NCBI GenBank assembly: GCA_916048095.2
Contig: OU696580.1
Location: forward strand, 186,001-250,000
DNA length: 64,000 nt
Direction of reading: 5' to 3'
DNA from: Sacculina carcini
Lineage: Eukaryota > Arthropoda > Thecostraca > Sacculinidae
This document shows positions 24,927 to 36,586 of the stretch, piece after piece. Positions within the stretch are counted from its first letter, which is position 1, and every line of letters begins with the position of its first letter. A program made the position numbers and the translations under genes. The notes beneath the pieces were generated by a model, which was not told the DNA's origin, ran no database searches, and saw only the letters and a list, made by a program, of their open reading frames with translations.

Positions 24927-25674
24927 GAAGTGTGCCCTAAGTGTTACCTAAGTGTTACCTAAGTGTTACCTAAGTGTTACCTAAGTGTTACCTAAGTGTT
25001 ACCTAAGTGTTACCTAAGTGTTACCTAAGTGTGCCCTAAGTGTTACCTAAGTGTTACCCAAGTGTTACCTAAGTGTTACCTAAGTGTTACCTAAGTGTGC
25101 CCTAAGTGTGCCCTAAGTGTTACCTAAGTTTTACCTAAGTGTTACCTAAGTGTTACCTAAGTGTTACCTAAGTGTGCCCTAAGTGTTACCTAAGTGTTAC
25201 CTAAGTGTGCCCAAAGTGTTACCTAAGTGTGCCCTAAGTGTTACCTAAGTGTGCCCTAAGTGTTACCTAAGTGTGCCCTAAGTGTGCCCTAAGTGTTACC
25301 TAAGTGTGCCCTAAGTGTTACCTAAGTGTTACCTAAATGTGACCTAAGTGTTACCTAAGTGTGCCCTAAGTGTGCCCTAAGTGTTACCTAAGTGTGCCCT
25401 AAGTGTTACCTAAGTGTGCCGTAAGTTTTACCTAAGTGTGCCCTAAGTGTTACCTAAGTGTTACCTAAGTGTGCCCAAAGTGTTACCTAAGTGTGCCCTA
25501 AGTGTTACCTAAGTGTGCCCTAAGTGTTACCTAAGTGTGCCCTAAGTGTGCCCTAAGTGTTACCTAAGTGTGCCCTAAGTGTTACCTAAGTGTGCCCTAA
25601 GTGTTACCTAAGTGTACCCTAAGTGTTACCTAAGTGTTACCTAAGTGTTACCTAAGTGTTACCCAAGTGTTACC
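24927..25674 (+). repeat. 68-unit higher-order repeat (748 bp)
   Basis: The g unit is at 24927, m at 25334 (+407) and the next g at 25675. It is the counterpart of the copies at 16358 and 30834. Confidence 0.9.
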
Positions 25675-25872
25675 GAAGTGTGCCCTAAGTGTTACCTAAG
25701 TGTTACCTAAGTGTTACCTAAGTGTTACCTAAGTGTTACCTAAGTGTTACCTAAGTGTTACCTAAGTGTTACCTAAGTGTGCCCTAAGTGTTACCTAAGT
25801 GTTACCCAAGTGTTACCTAAGTGTTACCTAAGTGTTACCTAAGTGTGCCCTAAGTGTGCCCTAAGTGTTACC

Positions 25873-27533
25873 TAAGTGTTACCTAAGTGTTACCTAAGTG
25901 TTACCTAAGTGTTACCTAAGTGTGCCCTAAGTGTTACCTAAGTGTTACCTAAGTGTGCCCAAAGTGTTACCTAAGTGTGCCCTAAGTGTTACCTAAGTGT
26001 GCCCTAAGTGTTACCTAAGTGTGCCCTAAGTGTGCCCTAAGTGTTACCTAAGTGTGCCCTAAGTGTTACCTAAGTGTTACCTAAGTGTGCCCTAAGTGTT
26101 ACCTAAGTGTGCCCTAAGTGTTACCTAAATGTGACCTAAGTGTTACCTAAGTGTGCCCTAAGTGTGCCCTAAGTGTTACCTAAGTGTTACCTAAGTGTGC
26201 CCTAAGTGTTACCTAAGTGTGCCCTAAGTGTTACCTAAGTGTGCCCTAAGTGTTACCTAAGTGTGCCCTAAGTGTTACCTAAGTGTTACCTAAGTGTTAC
26301 CTAAGTGTTACCTAAGTGTTACCTAAGTGTTACCTAAGTGTGCCCTAAGTGTTACCTAAGTGTTACCTAAGTGTACCCTAAGTGTTACCTAAGTGTTACC
26401 TAAGTGTTACCTAAGTGTGCCCTAAGTGTTACCTAAGTGTTACCTAAGTGTTACCTAAGTGTTACCTAAGTGTTACCTAAGTGTTACCTAAGTGTTACCT
26501 AAGTGTTACCTAAGTGTGCCCTAAGTGTTACCTAAGTGTTACCTAAGTGTTACCTAAGTGTTACCTAAGTGTTACCTAAGTGTGCCCTAAGTGTTACCTA
26601 AGTGTGCCCTAAGTGTTACCTAAGTGTGCCGTAAGTTTTACCTAAGTGTGCCCTAAGTGTTACCTAAGTGTGCCCTAAGTGTTACCTAAGTGTGCCCTAA
26701 GTGTTACCTAAATGTGACCTAAGTGTTACCTAAGTGTGCCCTAAGTGTTACCTAAGTGTGCCCTAAGTGTTACCTAAGTGTGCCCTAAGTGATACCTAAG
26801 TGTGCCCTAAGTGTTACCTAAGTGTGCCCTAAGTGTTACCTAAGTGTGCCCTAAGTGTTACCTAAGTGTTACCTAAGTGTGCCATAGGTGTTACCTAAGT
26901 GTGCCCTAAGTGTTACCTAAGTGTACCCTAAGTGTTACCTAAGTGTTACCTAAGTGTTACCTAAGTGTTACCCAAGTGTTACCGAAGTGTGCCCTAAGTG
27001 TTACCTAAGTGTGCCCTAAGTGTTACCTAAGTGTGCCCTAAGTGTTACCTAAGTGTGCCCCAAGTGTTACCTAAGTGTGCCGTAAGTTTTACCTAAGTGT
27101 GCCCTAAGTGTTACCTAAGTGTTACCTAAGTGTGCCCAAAGTGTTACCTAAGTGTGCCCTAAGTGTTACCTAAGTGTGCCCTAAGTGTGCCCTAAGTGTT
27201 ACCTAAGTGTGCCCTAAGTGTTACCTAAGTGTGCCCTAAGTGTTACCTAAGTGTACCCTAAGTGTTACCTAAGTGTTACCTAAGTGTTACCTAAGTGTTA
27301 CCCAAGTGTTACCGAAGTGTGCCCTAAGTGTTACCTAAGTGTTACCTAAGTGTTACCTAAGTGTTACCTAAGTGTTACCTAAGTGTTACCTAAGTGTTAC
27401 CTAAGTGTTACCTAAGTGTTACCTAAGTGTTACCTAAGTGTGCCCTAAGTGTTACCTAAGTGTTACCCAAGTGTTACCTAAGTGTTACCTAAGTGTTACC
27501 TAAGTGTGCCCTAAGTGTGCCCTAAGTGTTACC
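25873..27533 (+). repeat. 151-unit HOR (1,661 bp), tandem copy 1
   Basis: Landmarks recur at +1,661 bp: m 26126 to 27787, TGATACC 26786 to 28447, TAGG 26885 to 28546, g 26984 to 28645 and 27314 to 28975. The first unit is p here and u in the second copy (27534). Confidence 0.88.
26885..27313 (+). repeat. 39-unit TAGG module (429 bp)
   Basis: TAGG is at 26885, and g units are at 26984 and 27314. The TGATACC marker lies 99 bp upstream. Confidence 0.9.
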
Positions 27534-29194
27534 TAAGTTTTACCTAAGTGTTACCTAAGTGTTACCTAAGTGTTACCTAAGTGTGCCCTAAGTGTTACCT
27601 AAGTGTTACCTAAGTGTGCCCAAAGTGTTACCTAAGTGTGCCCTAAGTGTTACCTAAGTGTGCCCTAAGTGTTACCTAAGTGTGCCCTAAGTGTGCCCTA
27701 AGTGTTACCTAAGTGTGCCCTAAGTGTTACCTAAGTGTTACCTAAGTGTGCCCTAAGTGTTACCTAAGTGTGCCCTAAGTGTTACCTAAATGTGACCTAA
27801 GTGTTACCTAAGTGTGCCCTAAGTGTGCCCTAAGTGTTACCTAAGTGTTACCTAAGTGTGCCCTAAGTGTTACCTAAGTGTGCCCTAAGTGTTACCTAAG
27901 TGTGCCCTAAGTGTTACCTAAGTGTGCCCTAAGTGTTACCTAAGTGTTACCTAAGTGTTACCTAAGTGTTACCTAAGTGTTACCTAAGTGTTACCTAAGT
28001 GTGCCCTAAGTGTTACCTAAGTGTTACCTAAGTGTACCCTAAGTGTTACCTAAGTGTTACCTAAGTGTTACCTAAGTGTGCCCTAAGTGTTACCTAAGTG
28101 TTACCTAAGTGTTACCTAAGTGTTACCTAAGTGTTACCTAAGTGTTACCTAAGTGTTACCTAAGTGTTACCTAAGTGTGCCCTAAGTGTTACCTAAGTGT
28201 TACCTAAGTGTTACCTAAGTGTTACCTAAGTGTTACCTAAGTGTGCCCTAAGTGTTACCTAAGTGTGCCCTAAGTGTTACCTAAGTGTGCCGTAAGTTTT
28301 ACCTAAGTGTGCCCTAAGTGTTACCTAAGTGTGCCCTAAGTGTTACCTAAGTGTGCCCTAAGTGTTACCTAAATGTGACCTAAGTGTTACCTAAGTGTGC
28401 CCTAAGTGTTACCTAAGTGTGCCCTAAGTGTTACCTAAGTGTGCCCTAAGTGATACCTAAGTGTGCCCTAAGTGTTACCTAAGTGTGCCCTAAGTGTTAC
28501 CTAAGTGTGCCCTAAGTGTTACCTAAGTGTTACCTAAGTGTGCCATAGGTGTTACCTAAGTGTGCCCTAAGTGTTACCTAAGTGTACCCTAAGTGTTACC
28601 TAAGTGTTACCTAAGTGTTACCTAAGTGTTACCCAAGTGTTACCGAAGTGTGCCCTAAGTGTTACCTAAGTGTGCCCTAAGTGTTACCTAAGTGTGCCCT
28701 AAGTGTTACCTAAGTGTGCCCCAAGTGTTACCTAAGTGTGCCGTAAGTTTTACCTAAGTGTGCCCTAAGTGTTACCTAAGTGTTACCTAAGTGTGCCCAA
28801 AGTGTTACCTAAGTGTGCCCTAAGTGTTACCTAAGTGTGCCCTAAGTGTGCCCTAAGTGTTACCTAAGTGTGCCCTAAGTGTTACCTAAGTGTGCCCTAA
28901 GTGTTACCTAAGTGTACCCTAAGTGTTACCTAAGTGTTACCTAAGTGTTACCTAAGTGTTACCCAAGTGTTACCGAAGTGTGCCCTAAGTGTTACCTAAG
29001 TGTTACCTAAGTGTTACCTAAGTGTTACCTAAGTGTTACCTAAGTGTTACCTAAGTGTTACCTAAGTGTTACCTAAGTGTTACCTAAGTGTGCCCTAAGT
29101 GTTACCTAAGTGTTACCCAAGTGTTACCTAAGTGTTACCTAAGTGTTACCTAAGTGTGCCCTAAGTGTGCCCTAAGTGTTACCTAAGTTTTACC
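27534..29194 (+). repeat. 151-unit HOR (1,661 bp), tandem copy 2
   Basis: Direct tandem repeat of 25873-27533. The same pair reappears 5,907 bp further on (TAGG at 32792 and 34453), so the 1,661-bp duplication came first. Confidence 0.88.
28546..28974 (+). repeat. 39-unit TAGG module (429 bp)
   Basis: TAGG is at 28546, and g units are at 28645 and 28975. The TGATACC marker is at 28447. Confidence 0.9.
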
Positions 29195-29216
29195 TAAGTG
29201 TTACCTAAGTGTTACC

Positions 29217-29634
29217 CAAGTGTTACCGAAGTGTGCCCTAAGTGTTACCTAAGTGTGCCCTAAGTGTTACCTAAGTGTGCCCTAAGTGTTACCTAAGTGT
29301 GCCCCAAGTGTTACCTAAGTGTGCCCTAAGTGTTACCTAAGTGTGCCCTAAGTGTTACCTAAGTGTGCCCTAAGTGTTACCTAAGTGTTACCTAAGTGTG
29401 CCATAGGTGTTACCTAAGTGTGCCCTAAGTGTTACCTAAGTGTACCCTAAGTGTTACCTAAGTGTTACCTAAGTGTTACCTAAGTGTTACCCAAGTGTTA
29501 CCGAAGTGTGCCCTAAGTGTTACCTAAGTGTGCCCTAAGTGTTACCTAAGTGTGCCCTAAGTGTTACCTAAGTGTGCCCTAAGTGTTACCTAAGTGTGCC
29601 CTAAGTGTTACCTAAGTGTTACCTAAGTGTGCCA
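29217..29634 (+). repeat. Breakpoint cluster with truncated TAGG modules
   Basis: After u-p2 the array jumps directly to c (29217) and g (29228), where p3-q is normal. A TAGG junction follows at 29404 with g at 29503, and the next TAGG comes only 231 bp later, at 29635. The module starting at 29404 is thus cut short. g spacings here are 23, 25 and 21 units. Confidence 0.85.
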
Positions 29635-30063
29635 TAGGTGTTACCTAAGTGTGCCCTAAGTGTTACCTAAGTGTACCCTAAGTGTTACCTAAGTGTTACC
29701 TAAGTGTTACCTAAGTGTTACCCAAGTGTTACCGAAGTGTGCCCTAAGTGTTACCTAAGTGTGCCCTAAGTGTTACCTAAGTGTGCCCTAAGTGTTACCT
29801 AAGTGTGCCCCAAGTGTTACCTAAGTGTGCCGTAAGTTTTACCTAAGTGTGCCCTAAGTGTTACCTAAGTGTTACCTAAGTGTGCCCAAAGTGTTACCTA
29901 AGTGTGCCCTAAGTGTTACCTAAGTGTGCCCTAAGTGTGCCCTAAGTGTTACCTAAGTGTGCCCTAAGTGTTACCTAAGTGTGCCCTAAGTGTTACCTAA
30001 GTGTACCCTAAGTGTTACCTAAGTGTTACCTAAGTGTTACCTAAGTGTTACCCAAGTGTTACC
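29635..30063 (+). repeat. 39-unit TAGG module (429 bp)
   Basis: TAGG is at 29635, and g units are at 29734 and 30064. All landmarks are intact, unlike its partner at 23728. Confidence 0.9.
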
Positions 30064-30833
30064 GAAGTGTGCCCTAAGTGTTACCTAAGTGTTACCTAAG
30101 TGTTACCTAAGTGTTACCTAAGTGTTACCTAAGTGTTACCTAAGTGTTACCTAAGTGTTACCTAAGTGTGCCCTAAGTGTTACCTAAGTGTTACCCAAGT
30201 GTTACCTAAGTGTTACCTAAGTGTTACCTAAGTGTGCCCTAAGTGTTACCTAAGTTTTACCTAAGTGTTACCTAAGTGTTACCTAAGTGTGCCCTAAGTG
30301 TTACCTAAGTGTTACCTAAGTGTGCCCAAAGTGTTACCTAAGTGTGCCCTAAGTGTTACCTAAGTGTGCCCTAAGTGTTACCTAAGTGTGCCCTAAGTGT
30401 GCCCTAAGTGTTACCTAAGTGTGCCCTAAGTGTTACCTAAGTGTTACCTAAGTGTGCCCTAAGTGTTACCTAAGTGTGCCCTAAGTGTTACCTAAATGTG
30501 ACCTAAGTGTTACCTAAGTGTGCCCTAAGTGTGCCCTAAGTGTTACCTAAGTGTGCCCTAAGTGTTACCTAAGTGTGCCGTAAGTTTTACCTAAGTGTGC
30601 CCTAAGTGTTACCTAAGTGTTACCTAAGTGTGCCCAAAGTGTTACCTAAGTGTGCCCTAAGTGTTACCTAAGTGTGCCCTAAGTGTTACCTAAGTGTGCC
30701 CTAAGTGTGCCCTAAGTGTTACCTAAGTGTGCCCTAAGTGTTACCTAAGTGTGCCCTAAGTGTTACCTAAGTGTACCCTAAGTGTTACCTAAGTGTTACC
30801 TAAGTGTTACCTAAGTGTTACCCAAGTGTTACC

Positions 30834-31581
30834 GAAGTGTGCCCTAAGTGTTACCTAAGTGTTACCTAAGTGTTACCTAAGTGTTACCTAAGTGTTACCT
30901 AAGTGTTACCTAAGTGTTACCTAAGTGTTACCTAAGTGTGCCCTAAGTGTTACCTAAGTGTTACCCAAGTGTTACCTAAGTGTTACCTAAGTGTTACCTA
31001 AGTGTGCCCTAAGTGTGCCCTAAGTGTTACCTAAGTTTTACCTAAGTGTTACCTAAGTGTTACCTAAGTGTTACCTAAGTGTGCCCTAAGTGTTACCTAA
31101 GTGTTACCTAAGTGTGCCCAAAGTGTTACCTAAGTGTGCCCTAAGTGTTACCTAAGTGTGCCCTAAGTGTTACCTAAGTGTGCCCTAAGTGTGCCCTAAG
31201 TGTTACCTAAGTGTGCCCTAAGTGTTACCTAAGTGTTACCTAAATGTGACCTAAGTGTTACCTAAGTGTGCCCTAAGTGTGCCCTAAGTGTTACCTAAGT
31301 GTGCCCTAAGTGTTACCTAAGTGTGCCGTAAGTTTTACCTAAGTGTGCCCTAAGTGTTACCTAAGTGTTACCTAAGTGTGCCCAAAGTGTTACCTAAGTG
31401 TGCCCTAAGTGTTACCTAAGTGTGCCCTAAGTGTTACCTAAGTGTGCCCTAAGTGTGCCCTAAGTGTTACCTAAGTGTGCCCTAAGTGTTACCTAAGTGT
31501 GCCCTAAGTGTTACCTAAGTGTACCCTAAGTGTTACCTAAGTGTTACCTAAGTGTTACCTAAGTGTTACCCAAGTGTTACC
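30834..31581 (+). repeat. 68-unit higher-order repeat (748 bp)
   Basis: The g unit is at 30834, m at 31241 (+407) and the next g at 31582. Confidence 0.9.
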
Positions 31582-32791
31582 GAAGTGTGCCCTAAGTGTT
31601 ACCTAAGTGTTACCTAAGTGTTACCTAAGTGTTACCTAAGTGTTACCTAAGTGTTACCTAAGTGTTACCTAAGTGTTACCTAAGTGTGCCCTAAGTGTTA
31701 CCTAAGTGTTACCCAAGTGTTACCTAAGTGTTACCTAAGTGTTACCTAAGTGTGCCCTAAGTGTGCCCTAAGTGTTACCTAAGTTTTACCTAAGTGTTAC
31801 CTAAGTGTTACCTAAGTGTTACCTAAGTGTGCCCTAAGTGTTACCTAAGTGTTACCTAAGTGTGCCCAAAGTGTTACCTAAGTGTGCCCTAAGTGTTACC
31901 TAAGTGTGCCCTAAGTGTTACCTAAGTGTGCCCTAAGTGTGCCCTAAGTGTTACCTAAGTGTGCCCTAAGTGTTACCTAAGTGTTACCTAAGTGTGCCCT
32001 AAGTGTTACCTAAGTGTGCCCTAAGTGTTACCTAAGTGTGACCTAAGTGTTACCTAAGTGTGCCCTAAGTGTGCCCTAAGTGTTACCTAAGTGTTACCTA
32101 AGTGTGCCCTAAGTGTTACCTAAGTGTGCCCTAAGTGTTACCTAAGTGTGCCCTAAGTGTTACCTAAGTGTGCCCTAAGTGTTACCTAAGTGTTACCTAA
32201 GTGTTACCTAAGTGTTACCTAAGTGTTACCTAAGTGTTACCTAAGTGTGCCCTAAGTGTTACCTAAGTGTTACCTAAGTGTACCCTAAGTGTTACCTAAG
32301 TGTTACCTAAGTGTTACCTAAGTGTGCCCTAAGTGTTACCTAAGTGTTACCTAAGTGTTACCTAAGTGTTACCTAAGTGTTACCTAAGTGTTACCTAAGT
32401 GTTACCTAAGTGTTACCTAAGTGTGCCCTAAGTGTTACCTAAGTGTTACCTAAGTGTTACCTAAGTGTTACCTAAGTGTTACCTAAGTGTGCCCTAAGTG
32501 TTACCTAAGTGTGCCCTAAGTGTTACCTAAGTGTGCCGTAAGTTTTACCTAAGTGTGCCCTAAGTGTTACCTAAGTGTGCCCTAAGTGTTACCTAAGTGT
32601 GCCCTAAGTGTTACCTAAATGTGACCTAAGTGTTACCTAAGTGTGCCCTAAGTGTTACCTAAGTGTGCCCTAAGTGTTACCTAAGTGTGCCCTAAGTGAT
32701 ACCTAAGTGTGCCCTAAGTGTTACCTAAGTGTGCCCTAAGTGTTACCTAAGTGTGCCCTAAGTGTTACCTAAGTGTTACCTAAGTGTGCCA

Positions 32792-33220
32792 TAGGTGTTA
32801 CCTAAGTGTGCCCTAAGTGTTACCTAAGTGTACCCTAAGTGTTACCTAAGTGTTACCTAAGTGTTACCTAAGTGTTACCCAAGTGTTACCTAAGTGTGCC
32901 CTAAGTGTTACCTAAGTGTGCCCTAAGTGTTACCTAAGTGTGCCCTAAGTGTTACCTAAGTGTGCCCCAAGTGTTACCTAAGTGTGCCGTAAGTTTTACC
33001 TAAGTGTGCCCTAAGTGTTACCTAAGTGTTACCTAAGTGTGCCCAAAGTGTTACCTAAGTGTGCCCTAAGTGTTACCTAAGTGTGCCCTAAGTGTGCCCT
33101 AAGTGTTACCTAAGTGTGCCCTAAGTGTTACCTAAGTGTGCCCTAAGTGTTACCTAAGTGTACCCTAAGTGTTACCTAAGTGTTACCTAAGTGTTACCTA
33201 AGTGTTACCCAAGTGTTACC
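32792..33220 (+). repeat. 39-unit TAGG module, first g lost
   Basis: TAGG is at 32792. Position 32891, expected to be G, is T. The second g is at 33221. TGATACC is at 32693. Confidence 0.88.
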
Positions 33221-34452
33221 GAAGTGTGCCCTAAGTGTTACCTAAGTGTTACCTAAGTGTTACCTAAGTGTTACCTAAGTGTTACCTAAGTGTTACCTAA
33301 GTGTTACCTAAGTGTTACCTAAGTGTTACCTAAGTGTTACCTAAGTGTGCCCTAAGTGTTACCTAAGTGTTACCCAAGTGTTACCTAAGTGTTACCTAAG
33401 TGTTACCTAAGTGTGCCCTAAGTGTGCCCTAAGTGTTACCTAAGTTTTACCTAAGTGTTACCTAAGTGTTACCTAAGTGTTACCTAAGTGTGCCCTAAGT
33501 GTTACCTAAGTGTTACCTAAGTGTGCCCAAAGTGTTACCTAAGTGTGCCCTAAGTGTTACCTAAGTGTGCCCTAAGTGTTACCTAAGTGTGCCCTAAGTG
33601 TGCCCTAAGTGTTACCTAAGTGTGCCCTAAGTGTTACCTAAGTGTTACCTAAGTGTGCCCTAAGTGTTACCTAAGTGTGCCCTAAGTGTTACCTAAGTGT
33701 GACCTAAGTGTTACCTAAGTGTGCCCTAAGTGTGCCCTAAGTGTTACCTAAGTGTTACCTAAGTGTGCCCTAAGTGTTACCTAAGTGTGCCCTAAGTGTT
33801 ACCTAAGTGTGCCCTAAGTGTTACCTAAGTGTGCCCTAAGTGTTACCTAAGTGTTACCTAAGTGTTACCTAAGTGTTACCTAAGTGTTACCTAAGTGTTA
33901 CCTAAGTGTGCCCTAAGTGTTACCTAAGTGTTACCTAAGTGTACCCTAAGTGTTACCTAAGTGTTACCTAAGTGTTACCTAAGTGTGCCCTAAGTGTTAC
34001 CTAAGTGTTACCTAAGTGTTACCTAAGTGTTACCTAAGTGTTACCTAAGTGTTACCTAAGTGTTACCTAAGTGTTACCTAAGTGTGCCCTAAGTGTTACC
34101 TAAGTGTTACCTAAGTGTTACCTAAGTGTTACCTAAGTGTTACCTAAGTGTGCCCTAAGTGTTACCTAAGTGTGCCCTAAGTGTTACCTAAGTGTGCCGT
34201 AAGTTTTACCTAAGTGTGCCCTAAGTGTTACCTAAGTGTGCCCTAAGTGTTACCTAAGTGTGCCCTAAGTGTTACCTAAGTGTTACCTAAGTGTTACCTA
34301 AGTGTGCCCTAAGTGTTACCTAAGTGTGCCCTAAGTGTTACCTAAGTGTGCCCTAAGTGATACCTAAGTGTGCCCTAAGTGTTACCTAAGTGTGCCCTAA
34401 GTGTTACCTAAGTGTGCCCTAAGTGTTACCTAAGTGTTACCTAAGTGTGCCA

Positions 34453-34881
34453 TAGGTGTTACCTAAGTGTGCCCTAAGTGTTACCTAAGTGTACCCTAAG
34501 TGTTACCTAAGTGTTACCTAAGTGTTACCTAAGTGTTACCCAAGTGTTACCGAAGTGTGCCCTAAGTGTTACCTAAGTGTGCCCTAAGTGTTACCTAAGT
34601 GTGCCCTAAGTGTTACCTAAGTGTGCCCCAAGTGTTACCTAAGTGTGCCGTAAGTTTTACCTAAGTGTGCCCTAAGTGTTACCTAAGTGTTACCTAAGTG
34701 TGCCCAAAGTGTTACCTAAGTGTGCCCTAAGTGTTACCTAAGTGTGCCCTAAGTGTGCCCTAAGTGTTACCTAAGTGTGCCCTAAGTGTTACCTAAGTGT
34801 GCCCTAAGTGTTACCTAAGTGTACCCTAAGTGTTACCTAAGTGTTACCTAAGTGTTACCTAAGTGTTACCCAAGTGTTACC
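34453..34881 (+). repeat. 39-unit TAGG module (429 bp)
   Basis: TAGG is at 34453, and g units are at 34552 and 34882. TGATACC at 34354 is its last occurrence in the window. Confidence 0.9.
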
Positions 34882-35123
34882 GAAGTGTGCCCTAAGTGTT
34901 ACCTAAGTGTTACCTAAGTGTTACCTAAGTGTTACCTAAGTGTTACCTAAGTGTTACCTAAGTGTTACCTAAGTGTTACCTAAGTGTTACCTAAGTGTGC
35001 CCTAAGTGTTACCTAAGTGTTACCCAAGTGTTACCTAAGTGTTACCTAAGTGTTACCTAAGTGTGCCCTAAGTGTGCCCTAAGTGTTACCTAAGTTTTAC
35101 CTAAGTGTTACCTAAGTGTTACC

Positions 35124-36157
35124 TAAGTGTTACCTAAGTGTGCCCTAAGTGTTACCTAAGTGTTACCTAAGTGTGCCCAAAGTGTTACCTAAGTGTGCCC
35201 TAAGTGTTACCTAAGTGTGCCCTAAGTGTTACCTAAGTGTGCCCTAAGTGTGCCCTAAGTGTTACCTAAGTGTGCCCTAAGTGTTACCTAAGTGTTACCT
35301 AAGTGTGCCCTAAGTGTTACCTAAGTGTGCCCTAAGTGTTACCTAAATGTGACCTAAGTGTTACCTAAGTGTGCCCTAAGTGTGCCCTAAGTGTTACCTA
35401 AGTGTTACCTAAGTGTGCCCTAAGTGTTACCTAAGTGTGCCCTAAGTGTTACCTAAGTGTGCCCTAAGTGTTACCTAAGTGTGCCCTAAGTGTTACCTAA
35501 GTGTTACCTAAGTGTTACCTAAGTGTTACCTAAGTGTTACCTAAGTGTTACCTAAGTGTTACCTAAGTGTGCCCTAAGTGTTACCTAAGTGTTACCTAAG
35601 TGTTACCTAAGTGTACCCTAAGTGTTACCTAAGTGTTACCTAAGTGTACCCTAAGTGTTACCTAAGTGTTACCTAAGTGTTACCTAAGTGTGCCCTAAGT
35701 GTTACCTAAGTGTTACCTAAGTGTTACCTAATTGTTACCTAAGTGTTACCTAAGTGTTACCTAAGTGTTACCTAAGTGTTACCTAAGTGTGCCCTAAGTG
35801 TTACCTAAGTGTTACCTAAGTGTTACCTAAGTGTTACCTAAGTGTTACCTAAGTGTGCCCTAAGTGTTACCTAAGTGTGCCCTAAGTGTTACCTAAGTGT
35901 GCCGTAAGTTTTACCTAAGTGTGCCCTAAGTGTTACCTAAGTGTGCCCTAAGTGTTACCTAAGTGTGCCCTAAGTGTTACCTAAATGTGACCTAAGTGTT
36001 ACCTAAGTGTGCCCTAAGTGTTACCTAAGTGTGCCCTAAGTGTTACCTAAGTGTGCCCTAAGTGTTACCTAAGTGTGCCCTAAGTGTTACCTAAGTGTGC
36101 CCTAAGTGTTACCTAAGTGTGCCCTAAGTGTTACCTAAGTGTTACCTAAGTGTGCCA
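35124..36157 (+). repeat. p-rich connecting segment
   Basis: There is no g between 34882 and 36257. An m lies at 35343 and another near 35990. Two w units about 50 bp apart lie near 35600-35650, as at 6285-6330. A singleton TAATTGTTACC is at 35729. Confidence 0.8.
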
Positions 36158-36586
36158 TAGGTGTTACCTAAGTGTGCCCTAAGTGTTACCTAAGTGTACC
36201 CTAAGTGTTACCTAAGTGTTACCTAAGTGTTACCTAAGTGTTACCCAAGTGTTACCGAAGTGTGCCCTAAGTGTTACCTAAGTGTGCCCTAAGTGTTACC
36301 TAAGTGTGCCCTAAGTGTTACCTAAGTGTGCCCCAAGTGTTACCTAAGTGTGCCGTAAGTTTTACCTAAGTGTGCCCTAAGTGTTACCTAAGTGTTACCT
36401 AAGTGTGCCCAAAGTGTTACCTAAGTGTGCCCTAAGTGTTACCTAAGTGTGCCCTAAGTGTGCCCTAAGTGTTACCTAAGTGTGCCCTAAGTGTTACCTA
36501 AGTGTGCCCTAAGTGTTACCTAAGTGTACCCTAAGTGTTACCTAAGTGTTACCTAAGTGTTACCTAAGTGTTACCCAAGTGTTACC
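36158..36586 (+). repeat. 39-unit TAGG module (429 bp)
   Basis: TAGG is at 36158, and g units are at 36257 and 36587. The TGATACC marker is absent upstream, so it belongs to another lineage than the modules at 18-34 kb. Confidence 0.9.

Larger units (their letters stand above)
23600..29216 (+). repeat. Segmental duplication, 5,907-bp offset, copy 1
   Basis: Landmarks recur 5,907 bp (537 units) downstream: TAGG 23728, 26885 and 28546 to 29635, 32792 and 34453; TGATACC 26786 and 28447 to 32693 and 34354; g 24927, 25675, 27314 and 28975 to 30834, 31582, 33221 and 34882. The left part, to about 27.61 kb, is also copy 2 of the 8,569-bp duplication. The copy ends at a sharp breakpoint at 29217. 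Private changes here include g to p-like T at 24157 and TAAATGTGCCC at 24586. Confidence 0.87.
29507..35123 (+). repeat. Segmental duplication, 5,907-bp offset, copy 2
   Basis: It matches 23600-29216 landmark for landmark, with its own private changes. The g at 32891 is lost. The m units at 32033 and 33694 read TAAGTGTGACC, and the m expected at 34277 is a plain p. The canonical g at 30064 and m at 30493, altered in copy 1, are intact here. Confidence 0.87.
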
